Shown: positions 1 to 13,400 of the stretch, piece after piece
Layout: each line of letters begins with the position of its first letter
Position numbering within the stretch: position 1 is the stretch's first letter
Source: Casuarius casuarius
Taxonomy: Eukaryota; Chordata; Aves; Casuariiformes; Casuariidae
Reading direction: 5' to 3'
NCBI GenBank assembly: GCA_003342895.1
Contig: PTFA01000024.1
Span: 1,692,932-1,756,931, forward strand
DNA: 64,000 nucleotides
Notes under the pieces: model-generated
Database searches by the model: none
What the model was told of the DNA's origin: nothing
Seen by the model: only the letters and a program-made list of their open reading frames with translations
Made by a program: the position numbers and the translations under genes

Positions 1-3000
1 CCCTCACAACTTGTTTTCATCCTCACCTTGATTGTCTGGGCTTTAATTACATGGCACAATAACAGCAGTTCAAATGATCTTCCCAAGGTATCAATTCCCT
101 GTAACTTGGTGGCTGCCCCACAACGTACTCTGAGAAGTTCAGACTGTTGTGGTTTCAGTGCAGCTCGCTCAGCTGCCTCTAACCGCTGTCTATCCCAAGC
201 CATGCTTGGAAAGCCCTATCAAGTAGTGTCTTCATTGCACACAATTATGCCTCTCTTACTGCCTACTGGCTTACCATCCCACTCAGCACTTCAAGATGAC
301 TGATGATTGCACAAGAGTTCAGTGTCCTCAGCAAAACACTCAGCATCCAGTGCTCTATGAAAGGTTCCTAGAACAATCCTATAGACTAGAAAGTTACTTG
401 TAAGATGCTGCAGCATCACAGTCAAAAATCCCTCTCGCCACTTTCTGTATATGCCAATAAACAACACATTGCTTTCTCAGTGCTTCTCTATCCCAGAGAG
501 TAGTTCCAAATCTGCTGTGTGCTCAGTCTCATTTTATCTCAAAAAAGATTTCCTGCTCATACATAGTGCTTCTTCTACCCTGAAGCCACTGTCTGCCATC
601 AGTTATAACACTCACTTATGGAAATCAAACGATTCATTGGTACACTGCAAGTAACAACTCCAGCATACCTCTATGGGCAAGATGTAATCTTCTGCTGGCC
701 CCCTTCAGGAGACAGTCCTATAATACCTAATAAAATACCAGATGAAGTTAGCACTTCAGTAAAGACACCAGACCACTTACTAAAGTGGGTGTCCTGATCG
801 TTATATAACATTTAAAGAGATTATGAACCCCAAACAAGAAGTCATTTCTGACTAAAAGATTTGGAATTCTTCCTGTTGCAACATCTTGCCATTTTCAGTT
901 TCATACATCTTATAGTATCTAGAAAACAAAGCCTTCCCTTAATGAATAAGCATGCAAACAGCTCTTTAATGTATGAATAACTTGAGAAGGCAGGTGGATT
1001 TTGACCAAACCTCTATATGAGAACACCCAGAGAATCTAGAAGCTCTGATCCAAATCAAATACATTGCTGAGCTCTATGGAAGCAGGAGAAATTGCTGTCC
1101 AGATGACAAGAAAGATGATGTAGCTTAGCAAACAAACAAAATAATAATAATTAGCTTATAGAAAACATTGCTCCTAGGCAGAGAATTGATAGAAAAATGA
1201 GGGGTCAGAGAAAAGGAGCTGAGGAAGATAATTTTGAAGCAAATGAGTAGGTTGGGGTGTTTTTTGTTTTTTGTTTTTTTTTTAATGGATGGAGCGGAAG
1301 AAATCAGGGATGCAGCAGAAGCATAAATCAAGGGGTGACTGCAGATTAACAGTTTGGATAGAAAGGATTAGTGAAGAAAAAGTAGCTTGCATCAGTAGAG
1401 GACAGGTGAACATGTTTTCAGGCTGAATAGTGGGAGAAATCAGGCACAGATTTTGAAACCTGGTTAGCCAGAAGTTCGGTAGCTCTTGGCCAGAGGAGGC
1501 AACTGAGCCTGCTCTTGCTGCTACTTAAGTCAACAGCTGTTTTGCCAGTACTGCTGCTGAATCATATTCTAATTCCCTAACTCATATGGAGCAGAAACTT
1601 ACTGATACTCCACGTAGCAGGTACTGACTAGAATAGACCTGTTTTCAGAGGAAGGTATTTCTCACATGAGTAAACATGTCAGATTCTGTCCCATTTAGAG
1701 CAGCAGCAGGACCACAGGAAAGATGTGAATTATAAGTATAAATAAAATGAGTAGGAAAGTTACTGCTGGAACACAGGATGCATACAAACATTTGTCTGTT
1801 ACCAAGAGCAAAAACTACCAACCATCTCTACATTCAATTCACTTGAACAGCTGATCCCCAGTGACCTCTCTACTTGCAGCCTCATCCCCAGTTTCAGAGA
1901 GAGTGGCAGCGAAGCTACGATCCCTCTGTAGGGACAAGAACAAATACAAAATAGCAGTTTTAAAGAATTTTGTTTTGTTTAAAGTTATTTCTAAACACAT
2001 TTTGTTTCACCATCTCTGTTGATGTTCACCATCAACAACTAGGTTATGATTTAATCCATGATTTATGAACATTCAAAAACAGGACTCTGCCAGCCTATCG
2101 TAAAAACACTCTACTAGGGATGTTGTCATGCAGGGACTTAGCTCATTAACATCAAAGTCTGTGGCAGTTTTTCCATCAAAGCCATTGGATACATCTATAA
2201 TTATATACTATTAATTGTGTATTCACAGTTACATAAGGGATTCTTTCAATAGGGAGAATTTCCTGCTTTGCAGATTGCAAAGCTACGAACTTAATATATC
2301 TGGAGCAGAGGAGAGACCGTGTTTAGCAACTAAATGCAACTGGGAAAACTATTAGAAAATATTTATCATTTTTGGCTAGGAAAAGAAAACAGCATCAACA
2401 AGGTCAAAGAGAGCCTAAATAAAGGTCTTCCCTCATACGACATTAGGTCTACAGGGTGGTGTCAAAATGTAGATCTTTCCAATTTTTGTAGCTACTATAC
2501 ATGCTTGTGGCACACCTGCATACCTTGGAAAAGATCACTTACCTATTTCATAAGAGCTCTTAGTAGACTTGAAAGCACATCGTTCTTCAACACATAGGTA
2601 AAAATTTTTCCATGGTTCTAGCTCCCAGGTGTTTTGAGTCAATCCTAGAGGCAGCTGCATCTTTTAAAGGCATGGACATGCTTGCATTTTATTCATTTCA
2701 CGCTTCCAAACAAAACCAAATGATTTTTATGGCAGAAAGAATGCCATGTTTGGGAGAGTGGATTGTACAGCAAGTGGATGTTCCTATAGCTCTTCGAAGG
2801 ACTTCTAATTGACTGGAAGATGTAATCAAACCAAAAGAAAAGCAGATTCCAGAGGCCGTGGGTCTGTCATGCTCGACATCTAGCTCCAGCAGCAGATGTT
2901 CTGATGTTCTTTAATAGAAGCAGCTTTTTCTGGAAGACAAGGGGAAGGGAAGGGCAGCCTTCCTTGGCCTAGACAAACACACACCTGCTAAGTGCAGTAA

Positions 3001-5564
3001 AGCTTTAGCTAATTACAGAGTTTTCCAGTTAGAGTAAGTTTTGAGACTATTAAAAAGCAAGTCCCAAGTATCAGGCCATCATCATCACTGCAGTTGCAAA
3101 AAACAGGAAACAAGTCAGAGGAGAGGAAACAACTTCACTTTTAACTGATACATAGCCATCTGTAATTAGATTTACATATGCCTGTAAAATTGGTTTTGAA
3201 AGATTTAGATTCCTGCTAAAAAAAAGATTATGTTGAAACCCCCCAAAGAGTATTAGCTCTGGAATCTGAACACTGGAAAATATCAGCTGAAATCTACGTG
3301 GTGTAAGAGTATTAACTCTAGACATTACAAATGTTAATGCACTAGGGAACTTTCACAAACGCTTGTGCTAGATTTAGTGTTTCCAGGTGCACAGGACTTC
3401 TCATGGAGAACACAACACTGGCCCATTTGTACAGCTTCCTCTTCCACTGAGAATAAGAATTTCTACTTTACTATAAATGTACGCAGGGATTTATAAAACA
3501 TGAGAAAACACAGGCTCCACTCCAAAGACTTAACATTTAACAAAACAAAGTAGAACACAGGATTATAGCATCCATTTTTGTATTACAGGTGTTGAATCCT
3601 GCTAAATAAATGCATTCACGGGCATGGGGGGGGGGGGGACTTAGCTTATTGCTTTTTCTGTTTCCAGGCTACCCACACAAAAAAAGAAAAAAAAATTTCC
3701 AACGCACAGAGCTGACCTAAAGCCAGTCTCTGCAGCAAATACAAAACTGCACAGTAGAGAAGTGCAATTTAGCAGCTTGCACACTATCCTTTCAGTTTGT
3801 GGTGCAGTTTCTGGGGACAAGGAGGCACGGCAAGAAGGTCCTGGTCCGCTGGTAATTTTTGGCTTCTGTGGCAATAGAGTGGAATACCAGCAGGTGTCTA
3901 AACCTGGGCTGGCTGCTTGTAAACTGGCCTAACTTCTGCCTAAATGTGATACTAATACTGTCACCCAGAATTCCAGGAATATATGTATATTTATATATGC
4001 ACACGCCTTTAAGGCACATTTGACATTTCCTAACCAGCTACAGTTATCTTTCAGCTGCAGATTGGGACTGTTTATAAATCCACAGTTGGAAGGTCTAAAA
4101 GCAAATGAGTCAATGGAAAAAACTGTGACTCATCATTGGCAGTGAAATGAATGGACAAGGCACATAAAGGCCGAACTCAAAAGAACAATTTTGGGTACAG
4201 TTTAGATATTAGTGGTAATGTCTCTAGGGATGAGAAGCTGTGGGAATTCTACATACCCATTCAACAGAACATTTAACCTCTTCTATTTAGGGGAGAAAAA
4301 GCTAATCGCAAACAAAGATAATAGGTTTCTGAACCTCTTCTAAAGCTGCCTCAAAGTTCAAGTACTGCATTTCAATGCTTGCAAAGCTGTATTTATTTTA
4401 ATTGTTGCTTCAGTCTTCTGCAATTCCTGAATGCAAAAGCATATGTGATTGGAAGTAAGTGATGCCAATTCATTTCTAGGCTTTTATTTGTTTCTTAACC
4501 TGTCCCAAATCAGAGATACAAAGGTACAAGCTTACTGTCTGTCTTCCCTGTAGTATAATGAAAAAGGCAGTAGTTTCTGAAAAGGACTGGCAATTATACT
4601 GTATCCTTACTGAGATTTATTATTCATAGTCTGCTAGTAACAAGAGGTATCAATCAGAATTAGAGGTTCTTCCACTAGATCTTACACACATTTAGGCTAG
4701 AACTACCAGGGCAGTAGGATCCATACATCTGCTTTAGCAATAAGACACACAAATCTAATAGTTCAGTATCACTGACATTCACAAAGCCCATATTCAGCTG
4801 CTTTCTGATCCATGTTTAACTGAATCCCATGCTTGGATATCACCTCACTTCTGATGTCTACAATATAGACATTTATAGCCAAAGGAAAGAAATCAGTTTT
4901 CCATGATTGCACAACAAGAATAAGGGGGCATTCTCCCTCTTCTTCTTAGAAAAGACCATCCAGCTTGTCACAGACACATGGCTCTAGGAGAAGATTTTCA
5001 GCCATGAATACCAAACAGAAGCCAGTGCTTCTCTCCAGTCTATGGTAAGACATTTAACATTTCTTTCAGTATGGGATTACAGCCTCATTCCTTTCCCTGG
5101 TATTTCCTCCCAACAGATTGAATCAATATATTGATTCCTATAAATCTCATTTTTTAGGCTACGAATTCTTCCTTTATATTACACAGCACTCAGGACTGCA
5201 AAAGTCACTGGGCTGCAGCCATCACTGGTATCATTGGATGTTACAATGCCTAAATTTTACTTGCAAATCTAACCCATAAATTTGAACTAAGACATTCTTG
5301 GCATACAGCATTTACTCTATTCAGACAGACTGTAGATCTTCATAACTACACTTACATTAAGCAAGCCATATATCTTCATGCCCCTTCTTTCCTCATATTT
5401 TCAAAATAGGATTTTTTTCTGAAGGTACTTTTTCTCTGTACTGGAGATACCAGCTTGTTGCTTGCTAGGATTCAAAAACAACAACAAGAAAACAAATAGA
5501 ATATTACTTCTCTAATTTCTAGTAGAGAATGCCACAACACTAGGTCAACATACAACCCATGATA
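1..5564. other. Intergenic, downstream of HINT1 (distal)
   Basis: AT-rich and full of stop codons. It holds a T-rich tract near 1258-1283 and a G13 tract. No gene, RNA gene or repeat family is recognised. Confidence 0.6.
3626..3638. repeat. G13 homopolymer
   Basis: Thirteen consecutive G in AT-rich intergenic sequence. Confidence 0.95.
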
Positions 5565-5840
5565 AGTCCCTATCTTGAATACTGTGTGCAGTTCAGATGA
5601 AAGGGAATCTTGAACGAGAAAAGAATACAGTGAAAGGCAACAATGATGATCAAAGGCACAGACTGACTGCTGTACAAGAAGAAATTAAAAAAATGAGGGC
5701 TGGCAGGGATAGGAGAGAGGCCAATATAATCATGAGTTGCAGAAAAAATGCAAATGTTCACTACTTTACAGAGTACACAAACATAAGGGCATCAGATTAA
5801 ACTATCAAGTGTCAGGTATAAAACATTTTTTTACTTGTTT
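5565..5840 (+). mobile_element. Ancient CR1/L3-type LINE fragment
   Basis: The order of recognisable phrases follows the end of the CR1/L3 reverse transcriptase region: a GAATACTGTGTGCAGTTC start, then AAAGGCAACAATGATGATCAAAGG, ATAATCATGA, TTCACTACTTTACAGAGTACACAAACATAAGGGCATCA and ATTAAACTATCAAGTG. The copy is sense on the plus strand, short and heavily diverged, and much older than the copy at 22001-22595. The exact subfamily cannot be set by eye. Confidence 0.65.
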
Positions 5841-8800
5841 ATTGGAGATACTTTTACCCCCCTACCTAAAAGGCTCTACAGTAAACTGAGAAACTCACTG
5901 TTGCAAAATGTTGTTAATAACAAAAGGTTTTTTTAAGATCCAAAATTAAATCGGACAAATCCATTGGGGAAAAAAAAAATTAAGAGTGAAATGCCCCAAA
6001 CCATACTACTTGTAGCTGAGGAAGTCTTTCACCCTCAGACTAATGGGTAAGCATACTGAGCAAGTATCACCATATTCTTCCCTGCCTTTTTAACTCTTTC
6101 ATAAGCATCAGCCATCTCAGAGTATGGCGGCAGCTGAGTAACAGCTACTCCACTACTTGAAACTATAAATACATCTTGAAATGTTTTATAGCCTTCTTGG
6201 TGGAAGAAATTAAAGTAGGAAAGAAAAATCTCAAGGAAGATGGAAGATGACCTTACACACTATGTTCTTAGATTCATTCAGGATACCTAGACAGCTTGTT
6301 TAGAAAAGGTTAATGCAGTTTTCAAAAGACTGGGGTAAGATTGTTGCAAAGACGACACTCTAAGAAATGCTGACATATTCAAAGGAACTATTTATATGAG
6401 TGAGCAGCAGAAAATTGTCAATCACAAATCATCCATTTGAAAATAATTAAAGCGAGGCACACACAGACCAGTTCATATTTAAGGGCAGAGGCTTCAGAGC
6501 ACTGAGGTCAGTTTGGTTTTATTCCTATCTTTTTATAAGAATAACAAGTTATTTCCACATACAAATCCGTACTTGTGAAGCAACCTTTCAGAAAAACAAG
6601 AACAAAACAATCCTACAGGATTAGATTCAGTTCTCTGCAAGACAATATTAATTGGTCTGTTCTGAGCATCTGGAATACATACTCGGTTGTTGCAATACCT
6701 GTCAAAGTTAACTTTTACTACGACCAGGACAAAACACTCAGACTTCATTTCTTTCTTTAAATGCATTCTGCTGTGATTTGCTGACTCCAGACAAGGTCCT
6801 GTGCGTGCCAAGGCATAGACAACATGGATGAGGTGGCAGGTGAGGCTGGCACGCACACCTGAAGTTCCAGGCTAGCATCACCCTAGAGATGTGTCCAGAG
6901 GAACCAAGTCCAGATCATCTACCTCCCACCAAAAGCAATACTTTGGAGAAGCTCAGTTTTTGTAGGTGTCCACATAAGGTCTGTAACACCGTGCAGAGTA
7001 CAAATAATTACCAAATTATCACTCCGACACAGGCAACAACTGCTACTGTGTGACTCCATATGACAAGAAAAGCGTGCAAGGCGCTGCCCTTTGTACTCCT
7101 CTTGTGGATGGATCACTCAAAAAGAGCCGAGGAACTACATCCTTTGTACCTGCCCAGGAAAAATCCTGACTATTCTAAGAGGGCAGGGGAGAAGAAGTAG
7201 CACATACCTCAGTCTCCTTTATTTTGCACCTCTGTCAACACATAGGAGCTGGTAATTGCGTGATTCATTAGTGAGCTAGAATTGCCTTAATAGAATTCAG
7301 ACAGCTCCACTGCAGTTCTTTCCCCTCCCAATTCCCTCAGTGAGAGAGGTAAGCCTCTAATATATTCCCTCTCTCCTATTGATCTGGTCCCATAAGAAGC
7401 TGCAGAGCATTGGGTTGAATTTATTATTTCCTAGATAAATTATAATGGGTATTATGCAGTACTAGGGACACCTTACAGAGCTGTGCAAATTATGGTGGCT
7501 CTTACAGCCTTATATTTTATAGTTCAATGTTGAGAATAGTAACAATATAGTGTATCACTACAAATAGAAAAATTATAATTAAAATTTGTAGGTGACCATT
7601 TGTCCAAAAATGCAGCTAAGGTGTACATGAAAAAACACTATTAGCTTTACTTCAACTTATGTATACGTACTCCTTCACTTACATGTAGGCTTCTTTCTCT
7701 TTACAAATGCATATAAAAGGTTTTATGCCCTCCCTACCAGTCCTGAAAATGAAATCCTAAAAACAGACCTTAACATATGTGGGAGACAACATGAGGATGT
7801 TGCTTTAAGAGAACGGAAATTAGCCCTCTTAGTCAGAGATTAGAATCGCTCACTCTGTTCAGCCTCTGCTTTTGGAAGCTTGTCCATGCAAAAAGACGGT
7901 CTTGCATAAACGCTTCTGCAAAGGTCCAAAATTTTACACCTGTACGGAGAGACCAACACAGATAGGATTTCCTCTGCACCCTGTCCCATGAAAGGGGAAT
8001 GTCCAGATGCCACAAAGACGAATCGGGGCTTCCTCCCACACATTCAGCAACTCCCATCTTCAGTGAGGAACTCCAGCAAGCATAGTTATGCCACCAGCAT
8101 GATGCTGTTGAAGAAGCATGGTACCTTATTTCCCTCCTTCTCAGCCTCTAACCACCTTGCTTTTTTTATTTCCCTCTGCAGCAGGCAGATATGGACAGCT
8201 CTGAGATATGCCTCGATAATTTCAAACAGCTGAGGTCACAAGAGCTAATTCTAAAGCAGCTCCATTTTTCAAAGGAAAATTAGAATTATTTTATCTCGCA
8301 CATGTAAAAAAAAGATTTGTCTTCATTCAGAGATTAGCCCTGAAGAGCTATAAAATATTAAGAACCAAGGTTGATTTAACACCTTTCTTTCCTATCGCGC
8401 TTTAACTTTATTACTGTAGCTGGCAGCTAAGACACTTTTCACTTATTTGTGGTTTGACCCCATCATAATCAGGCAAACCAGTGATCTAGAACAAATTCTG
8501 ACAGACAAGATATAACCTCAAGATGTACAGTATATTACATTATTGCACCCCAAGGCAAAGAAGGAAAAAAGGCTATGTGACACATTCTAACACATTGCCA
8601 AAACCCAAGCAAAAAACATTCACGAGGACTGAGCTAACCAGGAAAATCTGCATACTGTTATACTACAGATTTACTCACAAGTTCCCAGGGATCTTCCCTG
8701 CAAAATAATTTTATTTTTAAAGCCATAAGGGTTTCTGAGGTAAAAATCACTCTGACACTTCAAGCTTTAATCCAGTAAGACATATGTTTCATTTTAAGTG

Positions 8801-10369
8801 CAGTTCACCTAAGGGCTGCTCTCAACTTAAGAAGTACATGCTTAGTTGGATCAGGACCTCTGCACACTCATGCCACAGGGCACAATCAGCTAAAATCTCA
8901 CTGTAGCTGTCAGTAACAGAATCAAAATTTCCCAGATCTCACAGACAGAAAAAGCTCAGTTAAAGGACTTTCCTCTTAATAAGGAAAATGGTGGCAGGTG
9001 GGATTTGAGAAAAATCAAAGTTAGATAACCAAAGCTATTTAACCGAAAAAGTCAACTGAATAAGAGAGACAGCTACCCAGACGCACTCCCCATCACTGGT
9101 CTTGAATAAAAATATATTGCAAAGATATACAGTTTCAGTCTAAATTGGTCAGTAGCACTATTTTACCCATTGTCATGCAGTCAGAGAGTGATCAAGTCTT
9201 CTGGAAGCAAACAGATATTAATTAAGGTAACGTGTATGAGCAGTCAAGTATGACCCTATTGTGCTGCACATTGTTCAAATATACAAAGAGAGAGTTAGCT
9301 CCTGCTATGAGAAGCTCAACAGACAGTCTACACAAAGGATGGTGCAAATGGCTCAAAATCACATAGAAAACAAAAGGAGAGTTGTGAATTAATTCTAGTT
9401 TACCCAATCACGTGCCCTGTCTCAGCAGATGACACTGCCTGTCTTGGCTCTTTAAAATCACAGCTTTCACTTTTCCGAGAAAAAACGAGGACCCAGGAAC
9501 TTAATGACATTTTTCCCCATTCCTCTTCTGCCCTCCTCCATAAGTTAACTCATTCAATGAGAGACAGGGACCTGAACTACAACAAGTGACAATGAGTACT
9601 CAAAACAAGAAGACCTTATGAACAATCTGCAGTTCATGAATAGTGCGACTATCCATCGTTCATCAGGCTATTATGAAAACATTATGGATTCATACCAGTA
9701 AAATCTGGTCATGAACAACTAGCAATCAGAAGAAAGAGAAGAGGCTATAATTTGTTGTCTTAGAGAAACAATAACATTTTACCTTGCCTTACCGATAAAT
9801 ATACTGTCAAGTGAGTCTCAGTGCTCATGTAATACTCCACTATTTCCAATTCTTACAGAAATAGGAATTGATACAGACTTATAGGACACGCATTATTTAT
9901 CAACCACACCTGAGGCAAAGGTAACAGTACTGTACCACGGCAGCCTAAGCCATCTTAAAGCCCGAACGCAGCAGTCCTGTGCTCCTCTCCCCTTCTGGCA
10001 CATCTTCCAGCCTCTTCCTCTGCACCAGCTCCGAGCATGTCCAGCTGGGCAGTAAGCCCATGCAGAAAGCAGACGCAGAGAAAAAAACAAAAACAAAAAG
10101 CCCCCAACAATTTAGTGATGGTGATAGGATAGTATTAATTTTTAACCAAACCAAGTGCCAGCTCACCATGCAATGAAACCAGCGCAGGTATGCGGGTACT
10201 GGCACAAGAACAGGTGCCAGAAGGCACAAGGAGGGGCAGGGAAGAAGCACGGCAGCCTGGACTTGGACAGCCTTAAACTGCCATAGACTTCTGCTCTTAA
10301 TTGCATCAGCACCATTGAGAAGGTGACTGGCATGGAGCACAAGAACTGATGACTTCAGCCAACAAATCT

Positions 10370-10460
10370 TACAGCTGCACCTCTAGAGGGCCAGTGATTT
10401 GCCCAAAGCAACATAAGAACCCCAGTGCCAAGACACTAGCTCATTCTGCTTTTTTTAACA
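10370..10460. repeat. Possible MIR-like SINE remnant
   Basis: GTGATTTGCCCAAAGCAACATA resembles the conserved MIR segment (GTGACTTGCCCAAGGTCACA). It is followed by a diverged tail with TCATTCTGCTTTTTTTAA. Only a weak by-eye match. Confidence 0.35.
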
Positions 10461-13400
10461 CTGTAGCACTAATGCATGCATTTGATATGCTTCAGACACT
10501 AAATTACATACATAAAAGTTCAGTGGACTATAGACTTGATATACCCACAAAGAAATGAGAGCTAATGAAACACAAACACTGGTTCCTTGGAAAATATCTA
10601 AAAGAAACATATGATTGTAGAATTGAAAATTAGAGATAAATGGAACACTTTCAGCAATTTATAACATGAACTGAACTCTGAATATGCCAATCCTTCTCAA
10701 ATCTCAATTAATCCAGTATCATGTGAAGATGCCCAACATCTTTCATGAGCTTCCTTAGGAAATTTAACAAGAGATTGTTTTAACTCTCAGTTAAAGAATC
10801 TCCTTTTATGAGAACATTTAAAATACAAGCTGTAGTTTCATTCTCTTCAGTAAGACAAATGGTATCTTGAGTAAGGCTACAGTGAAAGCCTTTTTAGCCT
10901 CCAGTAAGTAAAACCATAGAAAGCCCCCACTATTTTTAAGTTATCATTCCTTCTGCAGAAAGTTGATGTTACCAAGCCACTGTGTTGCGACGGTGTAAGT
11001 CAGAGCGAGCACGGACATCATTCCTTGCCTGAATATCTCACATTAGTGATTGATATGTTTCAAAACTAAGTCGCCCCATTACATTTGACTAGAACCAGTT
11101 GCGTCCCACCAGCTTCAGCTGAAGTAGCCACATTAGGCAGATGTGCAGAAGTGACACAAAGAGCGATTCCTAAAGTGATGCGTTCTGTGCGAGTATTCAT
11201 TTTTGCATGTGTGGAAAAACAACTGGTTATTGAAGATGTTCCTTAAAGTCTCATGAATTTTACTACAACCAAGATCAGTATTAAGAAAAATCACGTTAGC
11301 ACAATTATCCAACATTCGTTACTTTCTTCTGTGCGACTCTCTCGCTTAAGAGACTCTCGTTTAAATTTTTTGTTTCTTAACTGGACGCCATGCAACTCCT
11401 GTGAAACACTCACCAAATTTTCGCTTATTATCAAAATAAACAACTTGCATGCATCTCTTGGAGGGAAATCTGCTCATAGAATTACTGTGCAGTTTTTTAT
11501 GTTTAAAAGAAACATCTTATTAAAAGTCAGACATACTACAAACAGCAAAGTACTAAATTTAAAATTTTAAAAACTGGACTATTTCCTGTTTTTGAAATGA
11601 CCAGATTTTAAATAATCTGCTACTTAATCTCAGAAGTGAAGTTTTCTACTTTTAGCAAGGAAAAAAAAATGTTGAAAGAAAACCTTCTTGTATGGTATAT
11701 TGAATACATCAAAGCTCTCCTAAATGGGAAAAAGTAGAACAGTTTACAAAAATGAATATGATTACTGAAAAAAAAAATCTAAACATAATACATGTAGGAC
11801 TCTGAAGTTACTGATAAGTATAGGACACAATTTCAAATCTCAACCAATAAGATATTCTATTATTTATGCACATTTTAGTGGGTTCTGTGTTAAAAAAAAG
11901 GACTTTAAACAATTTAAAATAAGTGTTTGCCATAGGTCTGATCACTATGTGATGTCAATAAAACAAAAACAAAAGCAAAAAAATAATAATTTAAGGTTTG
12001 TTCTCATAATGGACATAAAAAAACATATTCATAGAAGTAAAATACAGGCATGAAAAATATAATAGAGTTTAATTTTCATATTTGTGATAAGAATAATGCA
12101 CTGAAAGGAAAATATGACAGTTATGATAGGCAAATCATGATAATTTTTTGCCCCTTGGCAAGACGAAGCTCAGATACGCCAATCAAATTATATCTTATCC
12201 TAACCACTTGCTCACATTTTTACAAATATCCCATTTAAAGGTGCAGTCTAATTACAGGACTCAGTTTAAGCCTATCACTTGTTTGAAAGGAATGTAACAT
12301 TTTCTTTACAGGAAGGCTAAGTTGGGAGCTGAAATTACTTCCTATCTGTAGAGGCTGTCTGTTTTTCTGGTGTTGAGATAATGATATTCAGCCTTACATA
12401 TAGTTAACAAAAAACAAAATAATAGATCAAGTATCAAATACAATTCACACAATAAACAATTCTTTTTACATAGCAAGCCAGATGGGCTGCATCAGTGGCT
12501 TAACCAACAGAAGAAAATAATAACAAAAAGTACTTCAAAAGATCCAATCTATACTCTACCCAACACTGGATCCCAGAAAAGTTCATTCCAGATGGCTCAG
12601 CACAAATACACACTGTGGTCTGTGGAGCCTTTAAGCCACAAACCAGCAGATGCTCAAAGCACATACTGTGTCAGAAGGATGAGACCTACTTTTGTTTAAC
12701 AGGAATTTCAGTTACAGGACTGTAGGAGTATAGCTGAAATTCTCCGATAAACAAATGTTAGTCTCATTCCCATAACACGGAAGGTTTTCTAATTATTTTG
12801 TTTATTTGCACCTTGAAGATTTTTACTGTGTATGAGCAATCAGGAATCAGCTGTGCTTCCTCTGCATTAATTAATATTCAGGAAATACTATGAACAAATT
12901 CTCACATCATAACCATACAGTAAACCTTAGCTTCAATGTTTTATTCATCACCCTCGCCCAACGCTTTCATTTGTGTCTGTAGGAAACCACCAGTCACGAT
13001 CTGTCATACAGATTGTAAATAAGAATAGTTCCCTAAATAATGAAATTCCTTCCATCTGCCAGCAAAGCAACAGGACAAATTCTTCCCAGATAAGAAAGCA
13101 TAGTTGTCATTAGTCTTATTAGAGAATCTCACAGTCACAATCTCCTCCCTCACTACTGCTACATCTCATTTACAGAGCTGACTTGTTATCAAAATAATTA
13201 GGGAAAACAGAAGTAGACATAGGTGAGCAGTTTAAGGCCTTAAAAAATGAGCACGATCCAGCACAGCTTCTCTATTAGGCACGATGCCGACAGAGCAGCC
13301 CAGAAGGAATGTGTGGTCTGGGAAAGGACGCGAAAAAGACTCAAAAGCATTTCGCAACCTTCCGACTCTGTGCCGTTCTCCAGGGAGACTAGCAAGGCCT

